Made by a program: the position numbers and the translations under genes
Notes under the pieces: generated by a model
Seen by the model: the letters and a program-made list of their open reading frames with translations, nothing else
Databases searched by the model: none
What the model was told of the DNA's origin: nothing
Source: Gammaproteobacteria bacterium
GTDB taxonomy: Bacteria > Pseudomonadota > Gammaproteobacteria > GCA-001735895
Length of the DNA: 41,439 nucleotides
Reading direction: 5' to 3'
Assembly (NCBI GenBank): GCA_024224415.1
Contig: JAAENK010000062.1
Location: 1-41,439 of the forward strand
Part shown: positions 18,943-28,447 of the stretch, piece after piece
Numbering within the stretch: position 1 is the first letter of the stretch
Layout: every line of letters begins with the position of its first letter

Positions 18943-21408
18943 CTAACGCAAGTTTTTGATTGCCAATATAGCTTGATTCCGTAGAGTTTTGAGCAGGCTA
19001 AGTTGGGAATCGCTTACTGAAATGGAACTACTCTGTGCATTATCAATATAAATCAATGCAATTGGCGAATGCTTGATGCTGACGGGAAAGATGGTAAAAC
19101 TTTTAGCGCCGATATCCCGATGATACCATTCTGGAATTCGTTTTCTTATATTTTCTTCCTTGGTGTCTTCGATACGAATATCCTGATTATTTTTAAATGC
19201 GATATGGAAGACATCGGCCTGATAGGCTAGTGGGATGACAAATTTATCGATTATCTGTTCAACGTTTTCCCCATATCCGAACCGGGCATCAATCGATTTG
19301 CCTGATTTGTTTTTCAGGCATAACACTACGCGTGATCCGGATAAAGCGCGATAAATAATTTCCAGAATCATTTGAAAAATCTGGTTAATGGTGTATTCAC
19401 CTGTGAGGGTATTGGTAATATCCTGGATACCATTAGTCAGTGCTTTATCGGCGGACTGATTGAAGGCTTCGATATCTTCCTCCAGTATTCTTACACTCCC
19501 CGTAGTTTCGAGTTCTGAATGTGGTGAATGATCGGTATCCTCAATGTTTGATGAATTGTCCTGGTTCGATGAGAGCTTGAGATAAAATGGGTTATCTTTC
19601 AAATTAAACTGGATAAGGCGAGCAAACTCTACGAGTTCCTTCTGGCAATTACCGATTATTGCACTGACCTTCTCGCTGTCGATTTTCAGGCTTCTGGCAT
19701 AGTTTGAGGTTAAACTTTTCAGTGCGGCAGTCTGCTGTTTAGCAGGTAGTTTGAGTACAGTGCCGAGTGAATTACTAAACTGAGATATGACCTGCAGGCT
19801 TGCTGCGGTTGAGTTATTTTTTCCAAGGATCGAGATGTCCAGTGGTTGCATACTGTCGATAATCTGTTCTGGGAAGCCCCATTCGCGAGCAACTGACATG
19901 CCTAGCTGATGATAACTTGTGCCCAATACCCTGACGGCTGCATTGGCTTCACTAATCTCCTCCTGTGCTGTGAGCTTTTCGATAGCCTGGGCTTCTTCGT
20001 GAAGATAAAAACGCACCAGTCGTTTTCCCAGTTGCTGTAGCAATGCGCACAGAAAGGCTTCTTCGTGGTTAGTCAGGTCCAATGAACTCGACAACTCGTT
20101 CGCAACCAGTGCACTAAACAGTGACTCAACGGCGTCTTCCTTTAGTTGGCTTGATTGCAATTTATTTTGCATATGTTCAAACAGCATCAAGGCTGCTGCG
20201 ATGCTCCGCACCGGATTAATGCCAAGCATCACGACTGCACGTGATATTGTATTAATCTTACTACCGCCACGATTATAATGGGCTGAGTTGACCAGCCGTA
20301 GCACTTTGTTAGTCAACGAATAGTCCTTAAGAATGGCATTGGAAACACTGGCCAGGCTTTCGGTATCGCTGGATGTGGCTTTGTTGAGTATGCTGATGGT
20401 TTGTGAAAAAACTGGAAAGTCACTTTTGTGCCGCATGCGGCGCAATAGAAAGGCGACTGTGGCGTCATGGTTCTCGCCGTTAGAGGCCTGATCGCTAACA
20501 GAGAGATAATCGTTGAATGCCTGCAACATCACCCCTGCATCGGCAAAACGTTGTTGCGGATCCTTGACCAATGTTTTCAATATCAAATCATCGAGTCCCT
20601 CATCAACGGCCTTGTTGACGCTGGACGGTGCTTCGAATTTTTCGTTGCTAATACGATTCAGGATTTGATAAATATCGTCACCGTCGGCCGCCGGTTTACC
20701 GGTTAACATCTCATAAAAAACCAGGCCGATTGAAAATACATCTGATACGATCTGGTGTCGGCGCGTCTCGATATACTCGGGCGCCATGTAAAGCGGAGTA
20801 CCCGATAATCCACTGTCTTCAATTTGCGCCGCCTCGGCAAAATGTGCGAGACCAAAGTCTGCTACCTTGGCATGTCCCTCGGCGTTAATTAAAATATTGG
20901 CCGGTTTAATATCGCCATGCGCAATTTTCTGGGCATGTGCGGCAGCAACGCCTGCGAGAATATCGCGCATAATACGCAGGGCTTCGTCTATTTTCAGGCC
21001 GCTGCGAATTTTTTGCCTGAGTGATGAACCCTTAATATATTCGAGCACCAGGTAAGGTCGATAGTCCGAGATACCGACGTCGTAAACCGTAACAATATTG
21101 GCATGTTGCAAGCGGCTCACCATGCGTGCTTCCGAGAGCAATTGCTCCATGGTTTCCTGGTGCTGCAATTCACTATTCAAATGCACCGCCTTGATCGCAA
21201 CTTGCCGATGCAAATCGGGATCCCGAGCCAGGTAAACTATACCCTGCTTACCATGCCCGAGTTCTTTCTCGATAATAAAACGGTCAATAATTTGTGGCGC
21301 AAGGGTTTGTAACACGAATAGCGTCCTGATTGGTTTGTTATCAGAAGTATAGTTGGGGATTGCTGGCCTGCCGCTGAATTCAACGGATTGAGTATTCCAT
21401 TGAAACAA
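18943..21408 (-). CDS. Serine/threonine protein kinase with HDOD and C-terminal GAF-like region
   Basis: Kinase: VAIKAVHL, HGDIKPANILI, VADFGLAH, GTPLYMAPEY; HDOD: FPVFSQTISILNKAT...LTNKVLRLVNSAHYN...ISRAVVMLGINPVRSIAAALMLFEH; GAF-like end ALSGSRVVLCLKNKSGKS...ALIYIDNAQ. Confidence 0.88.
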   Translation of the reverse strand: MFQWNTQSVEFSGRPAIPNYTSDNKPIRTLFVLQTLAPQIIDRFIIEKELGHGKQGIVYLARDPDLHRQVAIKAVHLNSELQHQETMEQLLSEARMVSRLQHANIVTVYDVGISDYRPYLVLEYIKGSSLRQKIRSGLKIDEALRIMRDILAGVAAAHAQKIAHGDIKPANILINAEGHAKVADFGLAHFAEAAQIEDSGLSGTPLYMAPEYIETRRHQIVSDVFSIGLVFYEMLTGKPAADGDDIYQILNRISNEKFEAPSSVNKAVDEGLDDLILKTLVKDPQQRFADAGVMLQAFNDYLSVSDQASNGENHDATVAFLLRRMRHKSDFPVFSQTISILNKATSSDTESLASVSNAILKDYSLTNKVLRLVNSAHYNRGGSKINTISRAVVMLGINPVRSIAAALMLFEHMQNKLQSSQLKEDAVESLFSALVANELSSSLDLTNHEEAFLCALLQQLGKRLVRFYLHEEAQAIEKLTAQEEISEANAAVRVLGTSYHQLGMSVAREWGFPEQIIDSMQPLDISILGKNNSTAASLQVISQFSNSLGTVLKLPAKQQTAALKSLTSNYARSLKIDSEKVSAIIGNCQKELVEFARLIQFNLKDNPFYLKLSSNQDNSSNIEDTDHSPHSELETTGSVRILEEDIEAFNQSADKALTNGIQDITNTLTGEYTINQIFQMILEIIYRALSGSRVVLCLKNKSGKSIDARFGYGENVEQIIDKFVIPLAYQADVFHIAFKNNQDIRIEDTKEENIRKRIPEWYHRDIGAKSFTIFPVSIKHSPIALIYIDNAQSSSISVSDSQLSLLKTLRNQAILAIKNLR

Positions 21409-21433
21409 TATGTCCTGTGCTGGATATGTTTCA

Positions 21434-21745
21434 CTAACAATCCTGCACCAACACCCAGGGCTTCACCACCACCGCCCAGACCTGGCTATCGTTTTCAATC
21501 CAGTCTTTCGCCTGTGCCGTGGAAACGGCGGTAATTTTTTCCTGTTTAATCCAGTTATCGACCTGCTCGGTACGGTCTTCCTGAAAGGCATAGGCAGCTT
21601 TTACGAGGTCGAGTTCTGCGGTTAGATAAAGGGTTTTTCCTGTGGCGAAAAACCGTTGTAAATCCCGCCAGGGAATTCTGGCGGTTTCGCTGTTAATCTT
21701 TGCCTGTATCAGTTTGCTGTCAGTGTTGTTAAGTTGCTCTTTCAT
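21434..21745 (-). CDS. DUF2288-family protein
   Basis: In-frame ATG at 21745 gives MKEQLNNTDSKLIQAKINSETARIPWRDLQRFFATGKTLYLTAELDLVKAAYAFQEDRTEQVDNWIKQ; the longer listed start overlaps oxyR and is unlikely. Confidence 0.72.
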   Translation of the reverse strand: MKEQLNNTDSKLIQAKINSETARIPWRDLQRFFATGKTLYLTAELDLVKAAYAFQEDRTEQVDNWIKQEKITAVSTAQAKDWIENDSQVWAVVVKPWVLVQDC

Positions 21746-21752
21746 GGTAACT

Positions 21753-22673
21753 TCAGTGGATGATTTCGACACCGCTGAGTGATGTCTCCTGAATGGTATC
21801 ACGGATGGTGTATATGGCTTCTTTACGCGGAAAGTGCTTGCGCCAGGCAATTGCCACGGTGCGGTTGGGTGACGGGTCTTTAAATGGTTTGATATCGATC
21901 AGACTTTCATTTTGATTGCTGTGCAAAATACTAGTGCGGGGTAAGACAGTAATACCAGTGCCGGCCGCAACCATATGTCGTATGGTTTCCAACGAGCCTC
22001 CTTCAAGCGTGCGTGTCAGTTCGCTATTGCCCGATATGCAATTTGGACAGGCCTCGATAACCTGGTCACGAAAGCAGTGGCCCGCGCCGAGTAGCATTAA
22101 ATCCTGATTGGCGAGGTCTTCTGTGGGTATTTCGTTCCTGTCCTGCCATTCGTGCCCACGAGGCAGGGCGACAATGAATGGCTCTTCGTAAAGCGGTGCG
22201 GTTTCGATGCCGGGTTTTTCAAACGGAAGCGAAATAATGATCGCGTCGAGTGCGCCCTGTTTCAAAGAGTGAAATAAATTTGTGGTGAAATTCTCTTCGA
22301 TGATGAGCTTTAAATTTGGCGCAGTTTTGGTTAGGCGAGGTATCAAATCGGGTAGCAGGTACGGGCCGATGGTGAAAATTACACCGAGTTTGAACTGACC
22401 TGATAGTGGATCCTTACCCTGCTGTGCGATTTCGCTGAGGATTTGGGCTTCCTGCAATACGATATATGCCTGATTGATGACTTGCTGCCCAATTTCGGTA
22501 ATTTTGATTTCATTTTTTGAACTTCGTTCGAACAGCCTGACATTTAGTTCGTCTTCGAGCTTTTTAATGGCGATGGAAAGGGTTGGTTGACTGACACAGC
22601 AAGCTTGCGCCGCGCGGCCAAAGTGATTCTTTTGCGAGACTGCCACTATGTAGCGCAATTCGGTCAAAGTCAT
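21753..22673 (-). CDS. oxyR: Hydrogen peroxide-sensing LysR regulator OxyR
   Basis: LTELRYIVAVSQKNHFGRAAQACCVSQPTLSIAIKKLE; GAGHCFRDQVIEACP matches the OxyR redox-Cys segment. Confidence 0.92.
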   Translation of the reverse strand: MTLTELRYIVAVSQKNHFGRAAQACCVSQPTLSIAIKKLEDELNVRLFERSSKNEIKITEIGQQVINQAYIVLQEAQILSEIAQQGKDPLSGQFKLGVIFTIGPYLLPDLIPRLTKTAPNLKLIIEENFTTNLFHSLKQGALDAIIISLPFEKPGIETAPLYEEPFIVALPRGHEWQDRNEIPTEDLANQDLMLLGAGHCFRDQVIEACPNCISGNSELTRTLEGGSLETIRHMVAAGTGITVLPRTSILHSNQNESLIDIKPFKDPSPNRTVAIAWRKHFPRKEAIYTIRDTIQETSLSGVEIIH

Positions 22674-22732
22674 AATAGCTAAAATATATTGAAAGCTTTT
22701 ATATTTTTACATGACAAGACCTGGTCTCGCAA

Positions 22733-23338
22733 TTAAAAGCTACCCAGGTAAACAATAGGTGGGACAACCAGCATTTTCAACACCATAATGCCCAGCGTGG
22801 CAAAAAGCGGTGAGAGGTCGAGGCCGCCGAGAGATGGTAGTAACTTCTGAAAAGGGCGTAACGCAGGCTGTGCGATACTGTGGACCAGCCCGATGACTGG
22901 ATTATATTGTCCGGGGTTCACCCAGCTCAGGATGACTTGAATGATTATTGCGATTAAAAACACGGTTAGCGTTAACGAAATCAGATCGGCTATGGTGAAA
23001 ATAAAGAGACCCAGGTAACTGACACCGCCGATGGGTGCGGTGACGTTGCTAATTGGCACGCCGGGGATGTCGAGCATGCGTAGCAGGATGAATTTGGCGT
23101 AAATCAGTAACAGACACAAAACGATGGCTGCAGCATCCTGACCGGCGACACTGGGGATAATGCGTCGAAGAAATCGTAGTGGTGGTGTGGTTGCCTTGAC
23201 AATAAATTGTGATACCGGGTTGTAAAAATCGGCACGGAAAGCCTGTAGCATGAATCGCAATAGTACCAACAAGATATACAAATCAAACACGGTGTTGATA
23301 ACAAGTGTAAGTGGTGAGATTAAATAATTAGAACCCAT
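22733..23338 (-). CDS. yggT: YggT-family membrane protein
   Basis: Two YggT repeats: VFDLYILLVLLRFMLQAFRADFYNPVSQFIVKAT and IIIQVILSWVNPGQYNPVIGLVHSIAQPALRPFQKLLP; next to proC. Confidence 0.92.
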   Translation of the reverse strand: MGSNYLISPLTLVINTVFDLYILLVLLRFMLQAFRADFYNPVSQFIVKATTPPLRFLRRIIPSVAGQDAAAIVLCLLLIYAKFILLRMLDIPGVPISNVTAPIGGVSYLGLFIFTIADLISLTLTVFLIAIIIQVILSWVNPGQYNPVIGLVHSIAQPALRPFQKLLPSLGGLDLSPLFATLGIMVLKMLVVPPIVYLGSF

Positions 23339-23361
23339 GTTTGATCCAGATATATAAAGTG

Positions 23362-24183
23362 TTAATTTTGGTTTGCTAATTCGTCGCCAAGTTCAGTGGC
23401 ACGATCAAATGCTGCCCTGGTGGCCGCTTCAAGCAATGAGTCGAGCCGGTTTTTCTGTAGCGATAAAATAGCCTGTTCGGTGGTGCCTTTCTTAGAAGTA
23501 ACTCTGGCGCGCAAATCAACTGCGTCGTCGTGCATCGCCATATTAGCAGCACCCAATGCAGTCTGGCGAGCGAGGATGAGTGAAGTTTCGGCATCGAGTC
23601 CGAGTTTTATGCCCGCCTGTTGCAGTAGTTCGATAAAATAAAAGAAATACGCCGGGCCGCTGCCGGATATTGCCGTAACAGCATCGAGCGCAACCTCGTT
23701 ATCGACCCAGACGGTGATGCCTACGGCGTCGAGAATCGACTGGGCTATCTGTTTCTGGGTTTCCTGCACCTGTGGATTGGCGTATAAAGCGGTTGCACCG
23801 AGTTGCATCAGTGAAGGCGTGTTCGGCATACAGCGGACAATCGCGCGGTTCCCACCCAGCCAACGATTGATATCGGTTTCGCGTACACCGGCGGCAATGC
23901 TGATAAACAGGCGCGGTTTGTTATTATCGGTACTCGCCAGTTGTTCGCAGACGGTTTGCATGACCTGGGGTTTAACTGCGAGCAGCACGATATTAGCAGT
24001 CGTTACCGGGCCGATATTGTCGGTTGAGGTATTGATCGCAAAATCCTGTACGAGCCTTTCCAGTTGATCACCATCGATGTCACAAGCAGTAATTTGGTTT
24101 GTATCGAAATTATTCGCTAGCAAACCACCGATCAAGCTGCTGGCCATGTTACCGCCGCCAATAAAGCAGAGTCTTTGTTTCAA
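23362..24183 (-). CDS. proC: Pyrroline-5-carboxylate reductase
   Basis: LCFIGGGNMASSLIGGLL, VRCMPNTPSLMQLGATALYAN, AVTAISGSGPAYFFYFIE. Confidence 0.95.
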   Translation of the reverse strand: MKQRLCFIGGGNMASSLIGGLLANNFDTNQITACDIDGDQLERLVQDFAINTSTDNIGPVTTANIVLLAVKPQVMQTVCEQLASTDNNKPRLFISIAAGVRETDINRWLGGNRAIVRCMPNTPSLMQLGATALYANPQVQETQKQIAQSILDAVGITVWVDNEVALDAVTAISGSGPAYFFYFIELLQQAGIKLGLDAETSLILARQTALGAANMAMHDDAVDLRARVTSKKGTTEQAILSLQKNRLDSLLEAATRAAFDRATELGDELANQN

Positions 24184-24863
24184 GGTCTTTCCCCAAATAT
24201 TGCTGTGCCTATTCTAACCAGAGTGGAGCCTTCCGCAATGGCGGCTGACATATCGTGTGTCATGCCCATCGACATGGTGTCGCAGTTCAGGCCCTTTTGA
24301 TTCAGTGTTTCGAGCATCTCACGGAGTCTGGCGAAAGGTTTACGTTGTAATTCAAAGTCATCCGCCGGCGCCGGGATGGCCATCAAACCACGCAAACGCA
24401 GGTTGGGTAAACCTGCTATTTGTTCGGCGAGTGCAGGGACTTCAGATAACATAATTCCAGACTTGCTGGCTTCCTGCTCAACATTGACCTGTATGCAGAC
24501 GTTAAGCGCCGGCATTGATACTGGTCGCTGTTCGCTCAAGCGCCGCGCAATTTTGAAACGATCAATGCAGTGGGCCCAGTCGAAGTTTTGTGCCACCACC
24601 CTGGTTTTATTCGATTGTATTGCGCCGATAAAATGCCAGCATATATCAAGATCAGATAAAGCACTGATTTTTTGTTCGGCTTCCTGCAGATAGTTTTCGC
24701 CAAAATCGTGCTGGCCGCAGGCGTAAGCAGTTTCAATATCGCTGACCGGCTTCTTCTTACTGACGGCGAGCAACAAAATGTCTGCTGGGTTGCGGTGATA
24801 TTTAATCGCCGCTGTCTCCATTTGCTGTTTAATCGCGATAAGATTTTTTTCGATGTTCTGCAT
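24180..24863 (-). CDS. yggS: YggS/PLPBP-family PLP homeostasis protein
   Basis: LLLAVSKKKPVSDIETAYACGQHDFGENYLQEAEQKI...WHFIGAIQSNKTR...MGMTHDMSAAIAEGSTLVRIGTAIFGER. Confidence 0.95.
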   Translation of the reverse strand: MQNIEKNLIAIKQQMETAAIKYHRNPADILLLAVSKKKPVSDIETAYACGQHDFGENYLQEAEQKISALSDLDICWHFIGAIQSNKTRVVAQNFDWAHCIDRFKIARRLSEQRPVSMPALNVCIQVNVEQEASKSGIMLSEVPALAEQIAGLPNLRLRGLMAIPAPADDFELQRKPFARLREMLETLNQKGLNCDTMSMGMTHDMSAAIAEGSTLVRIGTAIFGERP

Positions 24864-25049
24864 AGGTTTTGCTATAGTCTAGCTGTTGCATTATTCACTG
24901 TGGTTTGGAACGATGGTTAAAAGGCATTGTTCCAATTATCAAATTATAAGTTGTTTGACGTCGGGCTGTTATATAAAAATGGCCCAGTATAATAAAACAA
25001 TTATTAAAACATGGTGTTTCTATAACATAAACCAAATACAGGAATTTCC

Positions 25050-26084
25050 ATGGATATAGCTCAATTGTTAGCTTTTGGTGTTAAACAGGGGGCATCTGAT
25101 TTGCACCTCTCTGCCGGGTTGCCGCCAATGATCAGAGTAGACGGTGATATCCGCCGCATCAATGTGCCCGAGATGGATCATAAGCAGGTCCACGACATGA
25201 TTTATGACATCATGAGCGATAAACAACGTAAGGATTACGAAGAATTCCTGGAAACCGACTTTTCTTTCGAGATACCGGGCCTCGCTCGTTTCCGTGTTAA
25301 TGCCTTTAATCATAACCGTGGTGCCGGTGGTGTATTCCGGACTATCCCATCCAAAATCCTTAGTCTGGAAGATTTGAATGCGCCAAAAATATTCCAGGAG
25401 ATATCTGAATATCCACGTGGCATCGTACTGGTGACCGGACCAACAGGTTCGGGTAAGTCGACCACATTGGCCGGCATGGTCGATTATAAAAATGATTCTG
25501 AATATGGCCATATATTAACCGTCGAAGACCCTATCGAGTTTGTGCACGAGAGCAAGAAATGCCTTGTTAACCAGCGCGAAGTACACCGCGATACTCTCGG
25601 TTTCAACGAAGCGTTGCGCTCTGCCTTACGTGAAGACCCGGATACTATTCTAGTGGGCGAGATGCGTGACCTGGAAACCATTCGTCTAGCGCTGTCGGCG
25701 GCGGAAACTGGCCACCTGGTATTGGGTACCCTGCATACCAGTTCCGCTGCAAAAACCATTGACCGAATCGTTGACGTCTTCCCCGCGGCGGAAAAAGCCA
25801 TGGTGCGTTCGATGTTGTCCGAATCGTTAAAAGCGGTCATCTCGCAAACGCTGTTGAAAAAAATCGGCGGTGGTCGTGTCGCCGCGCACGAAATCATGAT
25901 TGGAACACCTGCGATACGAAATCTGATTCGTGAAGATAAGATAGCGCAAATGTATTCGGCTATCCAGACCGGGCAAAATGTTGGTATGCAAACCCTCGAT
26001 CAGAATTTAAAAGGCTTGCTGGCGCAGGGTGTTGTATCGAAAGATGAAGCGCAGAAGAAAGCCGCGCATCCAGATCAGTTATAG
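25050..26084 (+). CDS. pilT: Type IV pilus retraction ATPase PilT
   Basis: MDIAQLLAFGVKQGASDLHLSAGLPPMIRVDG; Walker A GPTGSGKS; GTPAIRNLIRE (AIRNLIRE motif). Confidence 0.96.
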   Translation: MDIAQLLAFGVKQGASDLHLSAGLPPMIRVDGDIRRINVPEMDHKQVHDMIYDIMSDKQRKDYEEFLETDFSFEIPGLARFRVNAFNHNRGAGGVFRTIPSKILSLEDLNAPKIFQEISEYPRGIVLVTGPTGSGKSTTLAGMVDYKNDSEYGHILTVEDPIEFVHESKKCLVNQREVHRDTLGFNEALRSALREDPDTILVGEMRDLETIRLALSAAETGHLVLGTLHTSSAAKTIDRIVDVFPAAEKAMVRSMLSESLKAVISQTLLKKIGGGRVAAHEIMIGTPAIRNLIREDKIAQMYSAIQTGQNVGMQTLDQNLKGLLAQGVVSKDEAQKKAAHPDQL

Positions 26085-26103
26085 ATTAAAACGGGAGTAA
26101 AGA

Positions 26104-27273
26104 ATGGATCGCAATAAGGCGATAAGTTTTATGCACGACCTGCTACGTATGATGGTGAGCAAGGATGGGTCGGATTTGTTTATCACATCAGGCTCACCAC
26201 CAGCGATGAAAGTCGATGGTAAGGTGACTACCGTATCGAAGCAGAATTTGTCACCGAATCATACTCAGATGCTGGCGCGTTCGATTATGAATGACAAGCA
26301 GGTTTCCGAGTTTGAAGAAAAACAGGAGTGTAATTTTTCTATCGCTTTGCCGGGTGTCGCTCGATTTCGTGTTAATGCTTTCATTCAGCGTGGTAGCAGT
26401 GGTCTGGTTTTGCGTATCATTAATTCCGAAATACCGAGTTTTGAGGAATTAAACCTGCCGCCGATTTTGCAGGATATTTCGATGACCAAGCGCGGGCTGG
26501 TTATTTTTGTCGGCGGTACCGGTTCGGGTAAATCGACTTCGTTGGCGTCGATGGTGGACTATCGCAACAAGCAAAGCTATGGCCACATTATTACCATTGA
26601 AGATCCAGTCGAATTTGTCCACGAACACCAGAATTGCCTGGTTACCCAGCGTGAGGTAGGGGTCGATACCGAATCCTATGAAATTGCTCTGAAAAATACC
26701 TTACGGCAGGCGCCGGATGTAATACTGATCGGTGAGATCCGCGATCGCGAAACTATGGAACACGCCATTGCGTTTGCAGAAACCGGCCACCTGTGTCTGT
26801 CTACCCTGCATGCCAATAGCACTAACCAGGCGCTGGACCGGATTATTAACTTTTTCCCGGACGAGCGTCGCTCGCAACTGCTAATGGATTTGTCTTTAAA
26901 CCTGAAAGGTTTGATTTCACAACGGTTGATTCCGAATATTGACGGCGCGGGTCGAATCCCGGCGATTGAAGTCATGCTCAATACGCCATTAATGGCCGAT
27001 TTGATTTTCAAAGGCGAAGTGCATGAAATGAAGTCTTTAATTGCCAAGTCGAACGAGGCGGGTATGCAGACCTTTGATCAGGCCTTATTTGCCCTGTTCG
27101 AAGCACGCAAGATTACTTTCGAGGACGCCTTGCGTAATGCTGATTCGGTAAATGATATTCGTTTACGCATCAAACTGGAGAGCGATACCGCTCGCAAAAC
27201 GGGACTGGTTGAAGACCATCGTGAATTCGAGCTGGAAGAATCCGATGACGAAAGTCCAGGTGGGTTGATTTGA
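26104..27273 (+). CDS. pilU: Type IV pilus retraction ATPase PilU
   Basis: DLLRMMVSKDGSDLFITSGSPPAMKVDGKV; GGTGSGKSTSLASMVDYRN; LRQAPDVILIGEIRDRETMEHAIAFAETGHLCLSTLHANS. Confidence 0.92.
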   Translation: MDRNKAISFMHDLLRMMVSKDGSDLFITSGSPPAMKVDGKVTTVSKQNLSPNHTQMLARSIMNDKQVSEFEEKQECNFSIALPGVARFRVNAFIQRGSSGLVLRIINSEIPSFEELNLPPILQDISMTKRGLVIFVGGTGSGKSTSLASMVDYRNKQSYGHIITIEDPVEFVHEHQNCLVTQREVGVDTESYEIALKNTLRQAPDVILIGEIRDRETMEHAIAFAETGHLCLSTLHANSTNQALDRIINFFPDERRSQLLMDLSLNLKGLISQRLIPNIDGAGRIPAIEVMLNTPLMADLIFKGEVHEMKSLIAKSNEAGMQTFDQALFALFEARKITFEDALRNADSVNDIRLRIKLESDTARKTGLVEDHREFELEESDDESPGGLI

Positions 27274-27274
27274 T

Positions 27275-28447
27275 ATGAGTCGCGAACCGACAACAAAACT
27301 GCTAGAACCCTATTTAAAAATCATTGTGGAAAAACAGGGCTCCGACCTGTATTTCATCTCGGGCGCGCCGCCGAATATGAAAGTGCAGGGCAAAACAACC
27401 GCCATCGCCAAGAATGCCTTCCAGATTGGCCAGGTCGAGAAACTTGCTTTCAGCCTCTTAAATGATGAGCAGGAGCGCGATTTTCAAATTAATCGCGAAC
27501 TCAATCTCGGTTTCACATTGCCTGATGTTGGACGATTTCGCGTTAATATATTTATCCAACGCTCAGAGGTGTCGATGGTAATTCGATACATTAAATGGGA
27601 AATCCCGAGCATTGATGAACTGGGTTTGCCACAGGTTCTGAAGCAAATAGTTATGAGTAATAACGGTCTGGTGCTGGTGGTGGGATCAACCGGCTCGGGT
27701 AAGTCGACTTCGCTGGCATCGATGATCGATCACCGCAATAAAAGCGAAGGTGGTCATATACTCACTATTGAAGATCCCATCGAATTTGTGTTTAGGCATA
27801 ACAAATCGATCATTTCACAACGTGAAGTAGGTATCGATACCCTGAGTTATCAAAATGCGCTGCGCGAGGCACTACGCGAAGCCCCTGAGGTGATTATGAT
27901 CGGCGAGGCGCGCGATGCCGAAACTATGAAAGCCGCGATCAATTTTGCCGATACTGGCCATTTATGTCTGACTACCTTGCATGCTGTTAACTCTAATCAG
28001 GCAATGGACCGGATTATGAATATGTTCCCGACGGAAATGCGCAAACAGTTATTGATGGATTTGTCGCTCAACCTGAAGGCGGTTATTTCGCAACGGCTGG
28101 TGCCTGGCATGCACGGCAAGCTTGCCTGTGCTGTCGAGGTGATGGTGAGTACGCCTTATATTTCAGAGCTAATGCGCGACGGCAATTTCAACGAAATTAA
28201 GGAGATCATGGAAAAGGGTGATACCACCGGTATGCAAACTTTCGATCAGTCGCTCTATAACCTCTATAAATCTGATGTTATTACCATTAAGAGCGCGCTC
28301 GCATATGCGGATTCGAGTACCAACCTGGAATGGAAGATCAACTTTGGTGGTGATCAGGAAAAACCAAAATCAGACAGTGATACACGGCATAACCTGAACC
28401 AGATGGGTGGGCTTGAGGATCTGACTTTGCCCTCCGAAGAAATTTAA
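27275..28447 (+). CDS. Additional PilU-like type IV pilus ATPase
   Basis: IIVEKQGSDLYFISGAPPNMKVQGKT; GSTGSGKSTSLASMIDHRN; LREAPEVIMIGEARDAETMKAAINFADTGHLCLTTLHAVN; starts 1 nt after the pilU stop. Confidence 0.9.
   Translation: MSREPTTKLLEPYLKIIVEKQGSDLYFISGAPPNMKVQGKTTAIAKNAFQIGQVEKLAFSLLNDEQERDFQINRELNLGFTLPDVGRFRVNIFIQRSEVSMVIRYIKWEIPSIDELGLPQVLKQIVMSNNGLVLVVGSTGSGKSTSLASMIDHRNKSEGGHILTIEDPIEFVFRHNKSIISQREVGIDTLSYQNALREALREAPEVIMIGEARDAETMKAAINFADTGHLCLTTLHAVNSNQAMDRIMNMFPTEMRKQLLMDLSLNLKAVISQRLVPGMHGKLACAVEVMVSTPYISELMRDGNFNEIKEIMEKGDTTGMQTFDQSLYNLYKSDVITIKSALAYADSSTNLEWKINFGGDQEKPKSDSDTRHNLNQMGGLEDLTLPSEEI

Noticed and set aside
21746-21850. N-terminal extension of the DUF2288 ORF into oxyR
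   Set aside because: Would overlap the oxyR 3' end by about 100 nt in another frame; ATG at 21745 begins the DUF2288-like sequence.
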